The position numbers were made by a program, and so were the translations under genes. The notes below the pieces were generated by a model. It ran no database searches and was not told the origin of the DNA. It worked only from the letters and a program-made list of their open reading frames with translations. A DNA stretch of 64,000 nucleotides. It comes from Vreelandella neptunia (lineage in GTDB: Bacteria > Pseudomonadota > Gammaproteobacteria > Pseudomonadales > Halomonadaceae). Location of the stretch: contig NZ_CP140255.1 of the NCBI RefSeq assembly GCF_034479615.1, positions 3,286,001-3,350,000 on the forward strand, in the 5' to 3' direction. Below, in pieces: positions 17,058 through 25,552 of the stretch. Every line of letters begins with the position of its first letter. The first letter of the stretch is position 1.

Positions 17058-18287
17058 ATGCTCAACGGAATTTGGTTAAGCTTCTTTATCGCTGCCTTTG
17101 CGGCTTCACTTTGGCAGTGGCTGGTGGGGGGCGATAGCGAGGTCTTTGCCCGTCTGGTGCAGTCACTGTTCGATATGGCGAAGGTAAGCGTCGATATCAT
17201 TCTGGTGCTGCTGGGCACCATGACGCTATGGCTGGGGTTTCTTTCGATTGCCGAAAAGGCGGGCTTGATTCGTTTGCTAGGGCGGGTGCTCGACCCGCTG
17301 TTCTGCCGCTTAATGCCAGAGGTTCCCCGCGGCCACCCAGCTATGGGGCTGATCAGTATGAACTTCGCGGCAAATATCCTGGGTCTGGATAACGCCGCCA
17401 CGCCGATTGGCATCAAAGCGATGCACTCGCTACAGAGCCTTAACCCCAGCAGTGAGACCGCCAGCAACGCGCAAATTCTGTTTTTGGTGCTTAACACCTC
17501 GTCACTCACGCTACTGCCGGTAACGATTTTTATGTACCGCGCACAGCAAGGCGCCGCCGACCCCACCCTAGTGTTTTTACCTATTTTGCTGGCCACAACC
17601 GCCTCCAGTCTGGCGGGGCTTTTGGCAGTGGCATTGATGCAGCGCTTAAAACTCTGGCAACCCGTGGTGCTAGCCTATTTATTAGCTGCTGCTCTAGCGT
17701 TGGGGCTACTGATCACCACGCTGGCAGGCATGTCCGCCCAGGCGCTGGCCGCAGCCTCTACGCTAGTCGGGAACCTGACGCTATTTAGCATCGTAATGAT
17801 GTTTTTAGTGGTCGGGGCGTTACGGGGTGTGAGGGTGTATGACGCCTTTATCGAAGGTGCGAAAGAGGGGCTGAGCTTTACCATCACATTGCTGCCCTAC
17901 TTGATTGCCATGCTGGTAGCGGTCGGCGTGCTGCGCGCCAGCGGCGTTTTAGACGCTGGCTTAGGCGGTATCCGCTGGATAGTGGAAGGCTTTGGCTGGG
18001 ACACCCGCTTTGTCGATGCCCTGCCCACCGCCTTTGTAAAGCCACTTTCTGGCAGCGGCGCCCGCGCCATGATGATCGAAACCATGGACACCTTTGGCGT
18101 CGATAGCTTTCCAGGGTTGCTCGCCGCCACTATGCAAGGCAGCACTGAAACCACCTTCTATGTATTGGCTGTCTACTTTGGCGCCGTTGGCATTACTCGC
18201 ATTCGCCACGGACTAGGCTGTGCGCTGGTCGCCGACTTGGCAGGCGTGACTACGGCGATTGCGGTGTGCTACTGGTTTTTTGGATAG
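17058..18287 (+). CDS. Nucleoside-recognition (SpmA-SpmB-like) membrane protein
   Basis: Polytopic membrane protein of 409 residues made of two Gate/nucleoside-recognition halves, equivalent to a SpmA-SpmB fusion. The first half shows FLSIAEKAGLIRLLGRVL and GHPAMGLISMNFAANILGLDNAATPIG; the second shows EGAKEGLSFTITLLPYLIAM and KPLSGSGARAMMIE followed by STETTFYVLAVYFG. Such fusions occur in many non-sporulating proteobacteria and their substrate is unknown. The start at 17058 has only a weak AGGA twelve bases upstream. It follows oiaK by 88 bp on the same strand, but nothing ties it to that pathway. Confidence 0.8.
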   Translation: MLNGIWLSFFIAAFAASLWQWLVGGDSEVFARLVQSLFDMAKVSVDIILVLLGTMTLWLGFLSIAEKAGLIRLLGRVLDPLFCRLMPEVPRGHPAMGLISMNFAANILGLDNAATPIGIKAMHSLQSLNPSSETASNAQILFLVLNTSSLTLLPVTIFMYRAQQGAADPTLVFLPILLATTASSLAGLLAVALMQRLKLWQPVVLAYLLAAALALGLLITTLAGMSAQALAAASTLVGNLTLFSIVMMFLVVGALRGVRVYDAFIEGAKEGLSFTITLLPYLIAMLVAVGVLRASGVLDAGLGGIRWIVEGFGWDTRFVDALPTAFVKPLSGSGARAMMIETMDTFGVDSFPGLLAATMQGSTETTFYVLAVYFGAVGITRIRHGLGCALVADLAGVTTAIAVCYWFFG

Positions 18288-18450
18288 CTAGCGTTCGCGG
18301 GCTTTCGTTCACTGGGCCCAGCGTCTACCTTTCAGGGGAGCCGCATTAAGGTCTACAGGCAGTAGCTCAGGAGCCATCGCTAAGCAGTAGAAATGCGTTT
18401 AAACATTCATTGCTCCCGAGTGTTTACCGTTCAAGGACGACAGGTGAGAT

Positions 18451-19317
18451 ATGGCAGGCGCAAGCAGTTTATTGATAGCGCTGGCGGCCTTCTGCTGGGG
18501 GATATCCGGGGGAATCGCAGGCATTTTGTTAGACGACGGCTGGGATCCAGCCGTCGTGTCATTTTATCGGGGGTTTATAGGACTTCTCTTCGCACTTGGG
18601 TGGCTGCTGCTTCAACACCGGCATAGCGGCCTGAACAGCAAGCGGCTTTGGTTCTGGTCAGTGGTTGCAGGCCTGGGCGTCGCTGGCAATTTTACGTTCT
18701 ATTTTCTTAGTATTGAGTATGGCAACGTTGCGGTCGCTGCCACCTTGATGTACTGCGCCCCTGTTTTTGTCTATCTCGTCTCATTTGCCCTCAAACTAGA
18801 GCGCCCCACCGCTGCCAAGTGGCTGGCCATTGCGCTGGTCATGGTGGGTATTGTGCTGTTAACCAAGTTGTATGCCATCAGCGCCAGTGGTCTCTCATTA
18901 ATTGGCGTGGGCACTGGACTGCTTGCCGGGCTCTCCTACGCAGCGTTCATTTTTGGTTTCAAATATGCCGCACCCCATGGCAGCCCCCAGGCAATTCTTT
19001 CGGTTGCCTTCACCGTGCTGGCCATCGCACTGCTGTTGCCAACGGACATTAACCAAGCTGTCAGCGTTATCAGCGCTCTGGAACTGCCGCTGTTTGTAGC
19101 GCTGGGCATTCTCGGCGCTGGGCTATCTTTTCTGCTGTATGTGGTAGGTATCAAGCATGCGGCACCTGCGCTGGCCTCCATGGTTGCCATGGTCGAGCCG
19201 ATTACCGCTACCCTGTTTGGTGTAGCGGTGTTAAACGAAAGCCTGGGCGTTATTCAAATGGTCGGTATGGGGATCATCTTGCTAACCGTCACCGCGCTGA
19301 GCATTTCTTCCCGCTGA
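18451..19317 (+). CDS. EamA-family drug/metabolite transporter
   Basis: DMT-superfamily permease of 288 residues with ten predicted helices in two five-helix EamA repeats (about residues 5-135 and 150-286). The repeat marks are FYRGFIGLLFALGWLLL and VAATLMYCAPVFVYLVSFAL in the first half, and LASMVAMVEPITATLFGVAVLNE with IQMVGMGIILLTV in the second. Members export amino acids, nucleobases or other metabolites; substrate cannot be told from the sequence. ATG 18451 follows AGGTGA. The stop lies 5 bp from the convergent asparaginase stop. Confidence 0.85.
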   Translation: MAGASSLLIALAAFCWGISGGIAGILLDDGWDPAVVSFYRGFIGLLFALGWLLLQHRHSGLNSKRLWFWSVVAGLGVAGNFTFYFLSIEYGNVAVAATLMYCAPVFVYLVSFALKLERPTAAKWLAIALVMVGIVLLTKLYAISASGLSLIGVGTGLLAGLSYAAFIFGFKYAAPHGSPQAILSVAFTVLAIALLLPTDINQAVSVISALELPLFVALGILGAGLSFLLYVVGIKHAAPALASMVAMVEPITATLFGVAVLNESLGVIQMVGMGIILLTVTALSISSR

Positions 19318-19322
19318 TTGGC

Positions 19323-20336
19323 TTAACGGCTACACTCACCGCCCATGGGCGCTCTCAATGCCTGGCCCAGCGTTGACCCCACCAGACCTTGCCCAATGAG
19401 CACGGTTAGCTTCGCGATGGCGGCTTCCAGGGTGATATCGCTGCCGGCAATCACGCCCGCTTGATTAAGTGCTGCGCCGGTGGCGTAGGCGCCCTGCACT
19501 ACCTCGCCTTGGGCACACTGGGTGACGTTAAGCAGCGCGACGCCTCGCTCGTTAGCCGTCTTCAAGGCATTAAGCAGTTCGCCTTCAAAGCTAAGCGGGT
19601 TGCCAACCCCGTAGCTATACAGCACCAGCCCTTTTAGTGTTTTATCCTCCAGCAGCGCCTTGGCACGGCGCAGCGACATCCCTGGATGCAGCGGCAATAC
19701 CGCTACCGCTTCATGGTTCACTTCAATAGGGGCAAAGTTGGGTAGTCCGCTCAGCAGCGCCGAGGGTTGGGGAAAACTAATGCCAATGCCCAGCTTGGCA
19801 AGCCAGGGGAAGTTGGGTGAGTCGAAGGCATCTAAGCCTTGTGCGCGCACCTTACGAGCCCGGTTTCCACGCAACAGCCGATCGTGAAACGCCAGGGTGA
19901 CTTCGCAAGGTGTCGCTGGGTGAGCTGCAAGCTGCAGCGCGCTGACTACATTGTTCAGCGCATCGCTTCTTGGCTCACCCAATGGAATTTGGGAACCAGT
20001 AAAGATCACCGGCTTGTTCAACGCACCGAGCATAAACGAAAGCGCCGCGGCGCTGTAAGCCATAGTATCGGTGCCATGAAGCACAACAAAGGCATCATAA
20101 GCCTGCCAGTGCGTCTCCAATGCTGCCACCAAACGATTCCACGCCTCGGGCATTAACTCGGCGCTATCAATCAGCGGCTGCATCTCAATCACATCAAATG
20201 CTGGCAGCCGGTAAGGGTCACCCAGCGCCAGATGCGCCGCCAGGCGTTCGGCCAGCCCCGCGCAGGGTATATAACCTTGTGGCGATGGCTGCATACCAAT
20301 CGTCCCACCGGTATAGAGCATCAGTACGCGGGGCAT
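19323..20336 (-). CDS. ansA: Type I (cytoplasmic) L-asparaginase
   Basis: Asparaginase of 337 residues, without signal peptide and so of the cytoplasmic AnsA type. It hydrolyses L-asparagine to aspartate and ammonia. Both threonine sites are clear: YTGGTIG with nucleophile Thr12, and VLHGTDTMAY with Thr89-Asp90. The loop FTGSQIPLGEPRSDA precedes the lysine region. It is 38 bp downstream of an AGCS amino-acid symporter on the same strand, so uptake of a neutral amino acid and deamidation may be co-expressed. Confidence 0.9.
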   Translation of the reverse strand: MPRVLMLYTGGTIGMQPSPQGYIPCAGLAERLAAHLALGDPYRLPAFDVIEMQPLIDSAELMPEAWNRLVAALETHWQAYDAFVVLHGTDTMAYSAAALSFMLGALNKPVIFTGSQIPLGEPRSDALNNVVSALQLAAHPATPCEVTLAFHDRLLRGNRARKVRAQGLDAFDSPNFPWLAKLGIGISFPQPSALLSGLPNFAPIEVNHEAVAVLPLHPGMSLRRAKALLEDKTLKGLVLYSYGVGNPLSFEGELLNALKTANERGVALLNVTQCAQGEVVQGAYATGAALNQAGVIAGSDITLEAAIAKLTVLIGQGLVGSTLGQALRAPMGGECSR

Positions 20337-20374
20337 GGCACTCCTCTCCTTATCAGTACAATCTAGGTAACTGC

Positions 20375-21838
20375 TTACTTCGCAGGCGCGCCTTTCAGGC
20401 GCTGTTTTAACGCTTCAGCCTCTTCAGGCTCTAGCTCCCAGGCTTTTGGATCCAGGTCGAGATCGGGATGCTGGTTGGCATCAAAAATCGGCTGTTTGAT
20501 ACCCTGACGTCGCTGCACATCGAAGTCTTTCAAAATACGCAGACCGCACTTGAACAGCATGATCAACGCGATCAGGTTGACCACCGCCAGCAGGCCCATG
20601 GTGACATCAGCAAAGCCAAACACGGTGCCCAAATCGGTCGTCGCCCCCCAACAAACCAGCAGCACGATAGCCACACGGAAAGCGTTAAACAGGTTCTGGT
20701 TGTCGCGGCTGAAGAAGTTAAGGCTGTTCTCGCCAAGGTAGTAGTTGTAGAGAATGGTACTGAAAGCGAATAGCAGCAGTGCCAAGCTGACAAAGGTGCG
20801 GCCCCATTCACCCACATGATCAGCCAGTGCTGCCTGTGTCAAAGCGATGCCCTCAACGCCAGCGCCCGCAGCAGGGTCGTATACACCGCTGAGTAGAATC
20901 AAAAAGGCCGTGGCGGAACAGATAATCACGGTATCGATAAAGACTGAAAACGCCTGCACGATGCCCTGGTTAGCCGGGTGCGGTACGTAGGCCACTGCCG
21001 CCACGTTGGGCGCACTGCCCAGGCCCGCTTCGTTAGAGAACAGACCGCGCTTCAGACCCATCATGATCGCCGCGCCAATACCGCCACCAATCAGTGGCTC
21101 AAGGCCGAAGGCACTCTTTACAATCAGCACAATCACGCCAGGGATTTCGGTAATATTCATGGCGATAACCAGCAGCGCAATGGCGATATAGCTCACCGCC
21201 ATAAAGGGCACGAGAAACTCAGATATACGCGCAATACGCTTGATGCCGCCGAAAATAATCAGCCCGACCAGCATGGCCAGAGCTATGCCGCTATACAGCA
21301 CCGGCACGCCGAAAGCATCGCCGAAAGAGGTTGCCACCGCATAGGATTGCAGCGCGGTAAAGGCAAAACCGAAGGTCAACAGTAACAGTACCGAATAAAA
21401 AGCCGCTAGCCAGCGCCACTGTTTTCCCAGTCCTTTAACGATGTAGTACGCCGGGCCGCCGCGGTAAGTGCCGTCGCCTTCGGCCTCTTTATAGGTCTGC
21501 GCCAGGGTGCACTCCAAAAAGCTGGTAGCCATACCCATCAAACCCACCAACCACATCCAAAAAATCGCCCCTGGACCACCCAGTGTAATCGCCACCGCTA
21601 CACCGGCGATGTTGCCGCCACCGACACGCCCGGCCACTGAGAGCACCAGCGCCTGGAACGAGCTTAAATGGCCGTGTTTATTACGCTTAAAGGCTTGACC
21701 GGAACCGAGGATGCGAAACATCTCACCGAAATAACGAAACTGCACAAAGCGGGACGCAACGGTAAAACCGATGCCAACGCCCACCAGCAGCACTAGTAAA
21801 ACCTTCCCCCACAGGAGGTCATTGAGCATATCGAGCAT
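20375..21838 (-). CDS. AGCS-family alanine/glycine:cation symporter
   Basis: Amino acid carrier of 487 residues with about eleven helices, sodium (or proton) coupled import of alanine or glycine. Family blocks are VAGRVGGGNIAGVAVAITLGGPGA in the first third, FLECTLAQTYKE, the GGPAYYI loop, GLKRGLFSNEAGLGSAPN (the AGCS signature) and FSTILYNYYLGENSLNF. The cytoplasmic tail (about residues 440-487) is acidic, as is usual in halophiles. The start at 21838 has GGAGAGAA upstream. It is the first gene of an apparent two-gene unit with ansA; 343 bp of non-coding DNA lie upstream. Confidence 0.9.
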   Translation of the reverse strand: MLDMLNDLLWGKVLLVLLVGVGIGFTVASRFVQFRYFGEMFRILGSGQAFKRNKHGHLSSFQALVLSVAGRVGGGNIAGVAVAITLGGPGAIFWMWLVGLMGMATSFLECTLAQTYKEAEGDGTYRGGPAYYIVKGLGKQWRWLAAFYSVLLLLTFGFAFTALQSYAVATSFGDAFGVPVLYSGIALAMLVGLIIFGGIKRIARISEFLVPFMAVSYIAIALLVIAMNITEIPGVIVLIVKSAFGLEPLIGGGIGAAIMMGLKRGLFSNEAGLGSAPNVAAVAYVPHPANQGIVQAFSVFIDTVIICSATAFLILLSGVYDPAAGAGVEGIALTQAALADHVGEWGRTFVSLALLLFAFSTILYNYYLGENSLNFFSRDNQNLFNAFRVAIVLLVCWGATTDLGTVFGFADVTMGLLAVVNLIALIMLFKCGLRILKDFDVQRRQGIKQPIFDANQHPDLDLDPKAWELEPEEAEALKQRLKGAPAK

Positions 21839-21965
21839 GTAATTCTCTCCGCGTTTTTGTATTAGCGTTATGTTTGAATTCGCGTCGTTTGCTATCGCGC
21901 TTTTGGAATTCGCGCCGCGGAGAATGTTTTACCAAGCGTTGGGCAGGATTAAATTTGGCGCAACG

Positions 21966-22003
21966 GTGCAGTTGTGTGCACTCGCTGCATCAGTGGGTGC
22001 ACC
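21966..22003 (+). repeat. Left copy of imperfect repeat flanking vapBC
   Basis: Begins GTGCAGTTGT, contains CTGCATCAG and ends GTGCACC. A related copy lies in the same orientation just after vapC (22781-22817), with about 31 of 38 aligned positions identical by eye and one gap. The two copies bracket the toxin-antitoxin pair. Confidence 0.6.
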
Positions 22004-22135
22004 ATAGTGCATCAGGCGTATGGATGCCGTACAGCCCCGCGAGATGATGACCGCTAGTGAGAATGCACCGAGCAGTCATCTGATGGTGTTATTGCTATGC
22101 CCGCTTGAGAAGATGCACAAATTGACGTTAAATAA

Positions 22136-22149
22136 CATCAATATTGATG
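22136..22149. promoter_or_regulatory. Perfect 14-bp palindrome upstream of vapB
   Basis: CATCAATATTGATG is a perfect palindrome 33-46 bp upstream of the vapB start and just after a TTGACG hexamer (22122-22127). VapBC complexes usually repress their own promoter through such palindromes, so this is a good operator candidate. Confidence 0.55.
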
Positions 22150-22181
22150 CAGGCTAGTGAACGACTAGGCAGGAGTGAACG

Positions 22182-22391
22182 ATGCGAACCACTGTTACCA
22201 TCGACGATGAGCTGTACGAGCAAGCATTGGCGTTTGCCGAGCCGGGAATGGATAAACCATCAGACCTCTTTCGCGAGGCCATGAAGACCTATGTCCGCGT
22301 ACAAGCCGGTCGGCGCCTTGCAGCATTGGGCGGGACTGCGCCAGAGATGCCCGACATACCCCGCCGTCGCGAGGAGCCTTCAGCGCAATGA
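22182..22391 (+). CDS. vapB: VapB-type antitoxin
   Basis: Small protein of 69 residues. The N-terminal RTTVTIDDELYEQALAFA is the ribbon-helix-helix DNA-binding head of the VapB/DUF2191 group, followed by DLFREAMKTYVRVQAGRRL. The C-terminal tail (PEMPDIPRRREEPSAQ) is disordered-looking and should wrap the toxin. It neutralises the VapC nuclease encoded next and probably represses the operon at the palindrome upstream. GGAG precedes the ATG by seven bases. The stop overlaps the vapC ATG (ATGA). Confidence 0.9.
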   Translation: MRTTVTIDDELYEQALAFAEPGMDKPSDLFREAMKTYVRVQAGRRLAALGGTAPEMPDIPRRREEPSAQ

Positions 22392-22768
22392 GTGTGCTAG
22401 TCGACACATCGGTCTGGGTGGATCATTTCAGAAAACGCAACGATGCCCTGGTCGAATTGATCGAAAAGGATCTTGTACTGAACCACCCCATGGTGTTGGT
22501 TGAATTAGCCTGCGGGACACCTCCTTCCCCACGCACTCAAACGCTAGAGAGTGTCGCCCTCTTGCGATCCTGTCATCAGGCTAGTTTGTCGGAAGTGATG
22601 GCTTTCATCGAACGTGAAAAGCTCTATGGCCTGGGCTGCGGCTTAGTCGACATGTGCTTGCTTGCCTCAACACTTATCACGCCCGATACGCAGTTATGGA
22701 CGCTAGACAAGCGTCTCGCGGATATGGCGGGCAAGTTCAATGCAGCCTACCAAGTCGCGATGCATTGA
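22388..22768 (+). CDS. vapC: VapC-type PIN-domain ribonuclease toxin
   Basis: PIN-domain nuclease of 126 residues, the toxin of a type II toxin-antitoxin pair. VapC toxins cut tRNA or rRNA when freed from VapB. The four acidic metal ligands are visible: Asp6 in LVDTSVW, Glu39 in VELACG, Asp88 in GLVDMCLLA and Asp107 in LWTLDKRL. Nothing suggests inactivation. Translation is coupled to vapB by a four-base overlap. The pair sits between related 38-bp repeats and has no functional link with its neighbours, as expected for a mobile addiction module. Confidence 0.92.
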   Translation: MSVLVDTSVWVDHFRKRNDALVELIEKDLVLNHPMVLVELACGTPPSPRTQTLESVALLRSCHQASLSEVMAFIEREKLYGLGCGLVDMCLLASTLITPDTQLWTLDKRLADMAGKFNAAYQVAMH

Positions 22769-22780
22769 AAGCTGATCACA

Positions 22781-22817
22781 GTGCAGTTGTTGAACTCACT
22801 GCATCAGCAAGTGCAAC
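22781..22817 (+). repeat. Right copy of imperfect repeat flanking vapBC
   Basis: Begins GTGCAGTTGT, contains CTGCATCAG and ends GTGCAAC, 12 bp after the vapC stop. Same orientation as the copy at 21966-22003. Confidence 0.6.
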
Positions 22818-22835
22818 AGAATCCATCACACGCAA

Positions 22836-23051
22836 TTAGACCTTCTCGGCAATGCGGTGGGCTAACTTATGGATAAAGGGGCCGCTGATAAACGCAATGA
22901 TCCCCGCGGCTGGCCATGCTAATAACCAAGCATGCAACCAGAGACTAAAGAAATTGGGATGTGCCCCAATATTAACGAACGTAATCCAAGCAGACATGAT
23001 CAGCGTTAGCGTAAACGACATAAGAATAGCGAAGATAATTCTATGTTTCAT
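22836..23051 (-). CDS. DUF2798 small membrane protein
   Basis: Membrane protein of 71 residues with two hydrophobic helices (about 6-28 and 40-60). The blocks FAILMSFTLTLIMSAWITF, then WLHAWLLAWPAAGI and FISGPFIHKLAHRI, are those of the DUF2798 family. Function is unknown. AAGGGC lies seven bases before the ATG. It stands alone between vapC, convergent, and the ycaO-like gene, from which a stem-loop separates it. Confidence 0.75.
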   Translation of the reverse strand: MKHRIIFAILMSFTLTLIMSAWITFVNIGAHPNFFSLWLHAWLLAWPAAGIIAFISGPFIHKLAHRIAEKV

Positions 23052-23116
23052 GAAAAGCCCTTAGCTATCGTTTCACATGTATCAATCAAGGTGAGAAAGT
23101 CTATATTTAAGGCATT

Positions 23117-23158
23117 AAACCTACTCTGCGGGTAGCCTAGTACCAGCAAAGTAGGTTT
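23117..23158 (-). terminator. Stem-loop downstream of the OsmC-YcaO gene
   Basis: Arms AAACCTACT and AGTAGGTTT pair perfectly (9 bp) around a 24-nt partly self-complementary loop. It lies 19 bases after the stop of the OsmC-YcaO gene on the minus strand. The tail is TTTAATG, so termination is possible but not strong. Confidence 0.45.
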
Positions 23159-23176
23159 ATCGTTTTTGATTGACGC

Positions 23177-25360
23177 TTAAATGCCCGCTTTCGCCGCCCG
23201 AGCTGCATGGAGCTTTTTATAGCTTTCAATCAAGCGCTGATGGCGCTCAAGGCCTTCTAGTTGCATGTTGGTTGGTGTCAAACCATGGAAACGCACTGAG
23301 CCTTCAACTGAGCCGACTACTGCGGCCATGGTATTTTCACCGAACATACGCTGGAAGTTGTGCAGGTAATCGTTCAGTTCCAGTTCATCATCCAGCACAA
23401 TTTCCAGCACCGCGTTCACCGCCTGGTAGAACAGGCCGCGCTCGACGGTGTTGTCGTTGTATTGCAGGAACATCTGCACACAGTCCAGCGCCTCTTCATG
23501 GCGCTGTAGCGCTAGATAAACCAGCAATTTCAGTTCCAGAATGGTCAGTTGGCCCCACTCGGTGTTTTCATCAAACTCAATACCAATCAGCGTAATGATA
23601 TCGGCGTGGTCATCCATCTGGCTCTCTTCCAGCCGCTCGACAAGGTCGGTGAGCTGATCGTCGTCGAGGCGGTGCAGGTTGAGAATATCTTCACGGTAAT
23701 CCAGCGCCTTATTGGTGTTATCCCAGATCAAGTCCTCGATGGGATATACCTCCGAGTAGCCTGGCACCAGAATTCGGCACACCGGTGCGCCCAGGTCTTC
23801 GTGTACCGCCATATACACTTCAGCGCCCAGCTCTTCAAAGATACCAAATAGCGTTTCAGCCTCTTCTTCGTTGCTACCGGAGAAGTCCCATTCGCTGAAC
23901 TCAAAATCGGGTTTGGCGCTAAAGAAGCGCCAGGAGACCACGCCTACCGAGTCGATAAAGTGCTCAACAAAGTTGTTAGGCTCGGAAACCGTCTGTGAGT
24001 TAAAGGTCGGCAGCGGCAGGTCGTTAAGCCCTTCGAAACTGCGGCCCTGTAGCAGCTCGGTGAGGCTGCGCTCCAGCGCCACTTCAAAGCTCGGGTGGGC
24101 GCCAAAGGAGGCAAACACGCCGCCGGTACGCGGATTCATCAAGGTGACGCACATTACCGGGAACTGCCCGCCCATGGAGGCATCTTTGACCAACACCGGG
24201 AACCCCTGGGCTTCCAGAGCGTTAATACCCTCTACGATGCTTGGGTACTTGGCTAACACTTCCTGCGGTACATCCGGCAGGGTTAACTCCTGTTCGAGGA
24301 TTTCACGCTTTACCGCCCGTTCGAAAATTTCCGACAGGCACTGCACCTGGGCTTCCACCAGAGTGTTGCCCGCGCTCATGCCGTTACTCAGGAACAGGTT
24401 TTCGATCAGATTCGAGGGGAAATAAACCGTTTCGCCATCGGATTGGCGCACAAAGGGCAACGACACGATACCGCGGTCTTCGCGGCCGGAGTTGGTATCA
24501 ATCAGATTCGAGCCACACAGCTCGCCTTCGGGGTTGTAGATATCAAGGCAGTGTTCATCGAGAATCCCTTCGGGGAGCTCGTCATTCGGCCCTGGCTTGA
24601 ACCACTTCTCATTTGGGTAGTGAACAAATGCGCTATTGGCGATCTCTTCACCGAAGAACTGGTCGTTATAGAAGAAGTTACAGCTTAAGCGCTCGATAAA
24701 CTCGCCAAGCGCCGAACACAGGGCGCTCTCTTTGGTCGCGCCTTTGCCGTTGGTAAAGCACATGGGGGAGGCCGCATCGCGAATATGCAGCGACCAGACG
24801 TGGGGCACAATATTACGCCAGGAGGCAATCTCGATCTTCATGCCCAGGTCAGCCAGAATCGCGCTCATGTTGGCGATTGTCTGTTCTAAGGGAAGATCTT
24901 TGCCTTCGATATAGGTGCTGCTACCTTCCGGCGCGCCCATCAATAGTGCCTGGGCGTCCTCGTCGATGTTCTCTACCGTCTCGATCTGGAAATCAGGGCC
25001 GGTTTGCACCACCTTCTTAACCGTGCAGCGGTCGATGGAGCGCAGAATGCCCTGGCGATCCTTTTCAGAAATATCTTCAGGCAGCTCGACCTGGATTTTG
25101 AAAATCTGCTTATAGCGGTCTTCCGGATCGACGATATTATTCTGGGAAAGACGAATATTCTCGGTAGGAATATCCCGGGCGTTGCAGTACACCTTTACAA
25201 AGTAGGCAGCGCACATGGCAGACGACGCCAGGAAGTAGTCAAACGGCCCCGGTGCCGAGCCGTCGCCTTTATAGCGAATCGGCTGGTCGGAGATAACCGT
25301 AAAATCGTCGAACTTGGCCTCCAGGCGGAGGTTGTCGAGATAGTTAACTTTGATTTCCAT
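23177..25360 (-). CDS. OsmC-YcaO fusion protein
   Basis: Protein of 727 residues with three parts. Residues 1-145 are an OsmC-like domain with its two cysteines (Cys50 in SSAMCAAYF, Cys112 in IDRCTVKK). Residues about 170-560 are a YcaO domain, the ATP-dependent family that activates amide bonds (SALCSALGEFIERLS, GMSAGNTLVEAQVQCLSEIFERAVKRE, ASFGAHPSFEVALERSLTELLQG). The rest is a TPR-like helical tail (LKLLVYLALQRHEEALDCVQMFLQYN). E. coli YcaO lacks the OsmC head and is linked to ribosomal protein S12 methylthiolation. The fused form is widespread in marine gammaproteobacteria and has no settled function. No RiPP precursor or RimO gene is adjacent. Confidence 0.88.
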   Translation of the reverse strand: MEIKVNYLDNLRLEAKFDDFTVISDQPIRYKGDGSAPGPFDYFLASSAMCAAYFVKVYCNARDIPTENIRLSQNNIVDPEDRYKQIFKIQVELPEDISEKDRQGILRSIDRCTVKKVVQTGPDFQIETVENIDEDAQALLMGAPEGSSTYIEGKDLPLEQTIANMSAILADLGMKIEIASWRNIVPHVWSLHIRDAASPMCFTNGKGATKESALCSALGEFIERLSCNFFYNDQFFGEEIANSAFVHYPNEKWFKPGPNDELPEGILDEHCLDIYNPEGELCGSNLIDTNSGREDRGIVSLPFVRQSDGETVYFPSNLIENLFLSNGMSAGNTLVEAQVQCLSEIFERAVKREILEQELTLPDVPQEVLAKYPSIVEGINALEAQGFPVLVKDASMGGQFPVMCVTLMNPRTGGVFASFGAHPSFEVALERSLTELLQGRSFEGLNDLPLPTFNSQTVSEPNNFVEHFIDSVGVVSWRFFSAKPDFEFSEWDFSGSNEEEAETLFGIFEELGAEVYMAVHEDLGAPVCRILVPGYSEVYPIEDLIWDNTNKALDYREDILNLHRLDDDQLTDLVERLEESQMDDHADIITLIGIEFDENTEWGQLTILELKLLVYLALQRHEEALDCVQMFLQYNDNTVERGLFYQAVNAVLEIVLDDELELNDYLHNFQRMFGENTMAAVVGSVEGSVRFHGLTPTNMQLEGLERHQRLIESYKKLHAARAAKAGI

Positions 25361-25552
25361 GAGCGGGCGTCCCGAGTAATGAGTGTGCCGAGGCTATTAA
25401 ACACATAGCGCGCCAGGCGAATTGCGGCCCATTATCCAGTTTTTTACCCGCTTCGTCTTGGTCAGTCTCCCAAATCATCTACCACACGTCGTGCAAAAAT
25501 GGTTGTGCTTGCTGAAGCAGCAACTCGGGGTTCGCTTACATAGATGGCCAAT

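Larger units (their letters stand above)
21839..22181. other. Non-coding region between the AGCS symporter and vapB
   Basis: This 343-bp gap holds the upstream regions of two divergent units. I see two GAATTCGCG direct repeats (21877-21885 and 21906-21914), a 38-bp element related to one downstream of vapC (21966-22003), several TGCAC/GTGCA hexamer-like motifs around it, and a 14-bp palindrome near vapB. No coding frame of credible length is present. Confidence 0.6.

Noticed and set aside
21966..22013. NtrC-type enhancer sites upstream of the AGCS symporter
   Set aside because: TGCAC/GTGCA motifs occur, but their spacing is not that of NtrC sites and I found no -24/-12 sigma-54 promoter before the symporter gene.
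21966..22817. Integron attC sites around vapBC
   Set aside because: No R'/R'' core consensus, the elements are too short, and there is no integrase or cassette series.
23871..24425. Open frame of about 180 codons opposite the OsmC-YcaO gene
   Set aside because: Shadow of the real gene; serine/arginine-rich composition typical of antisense frames.
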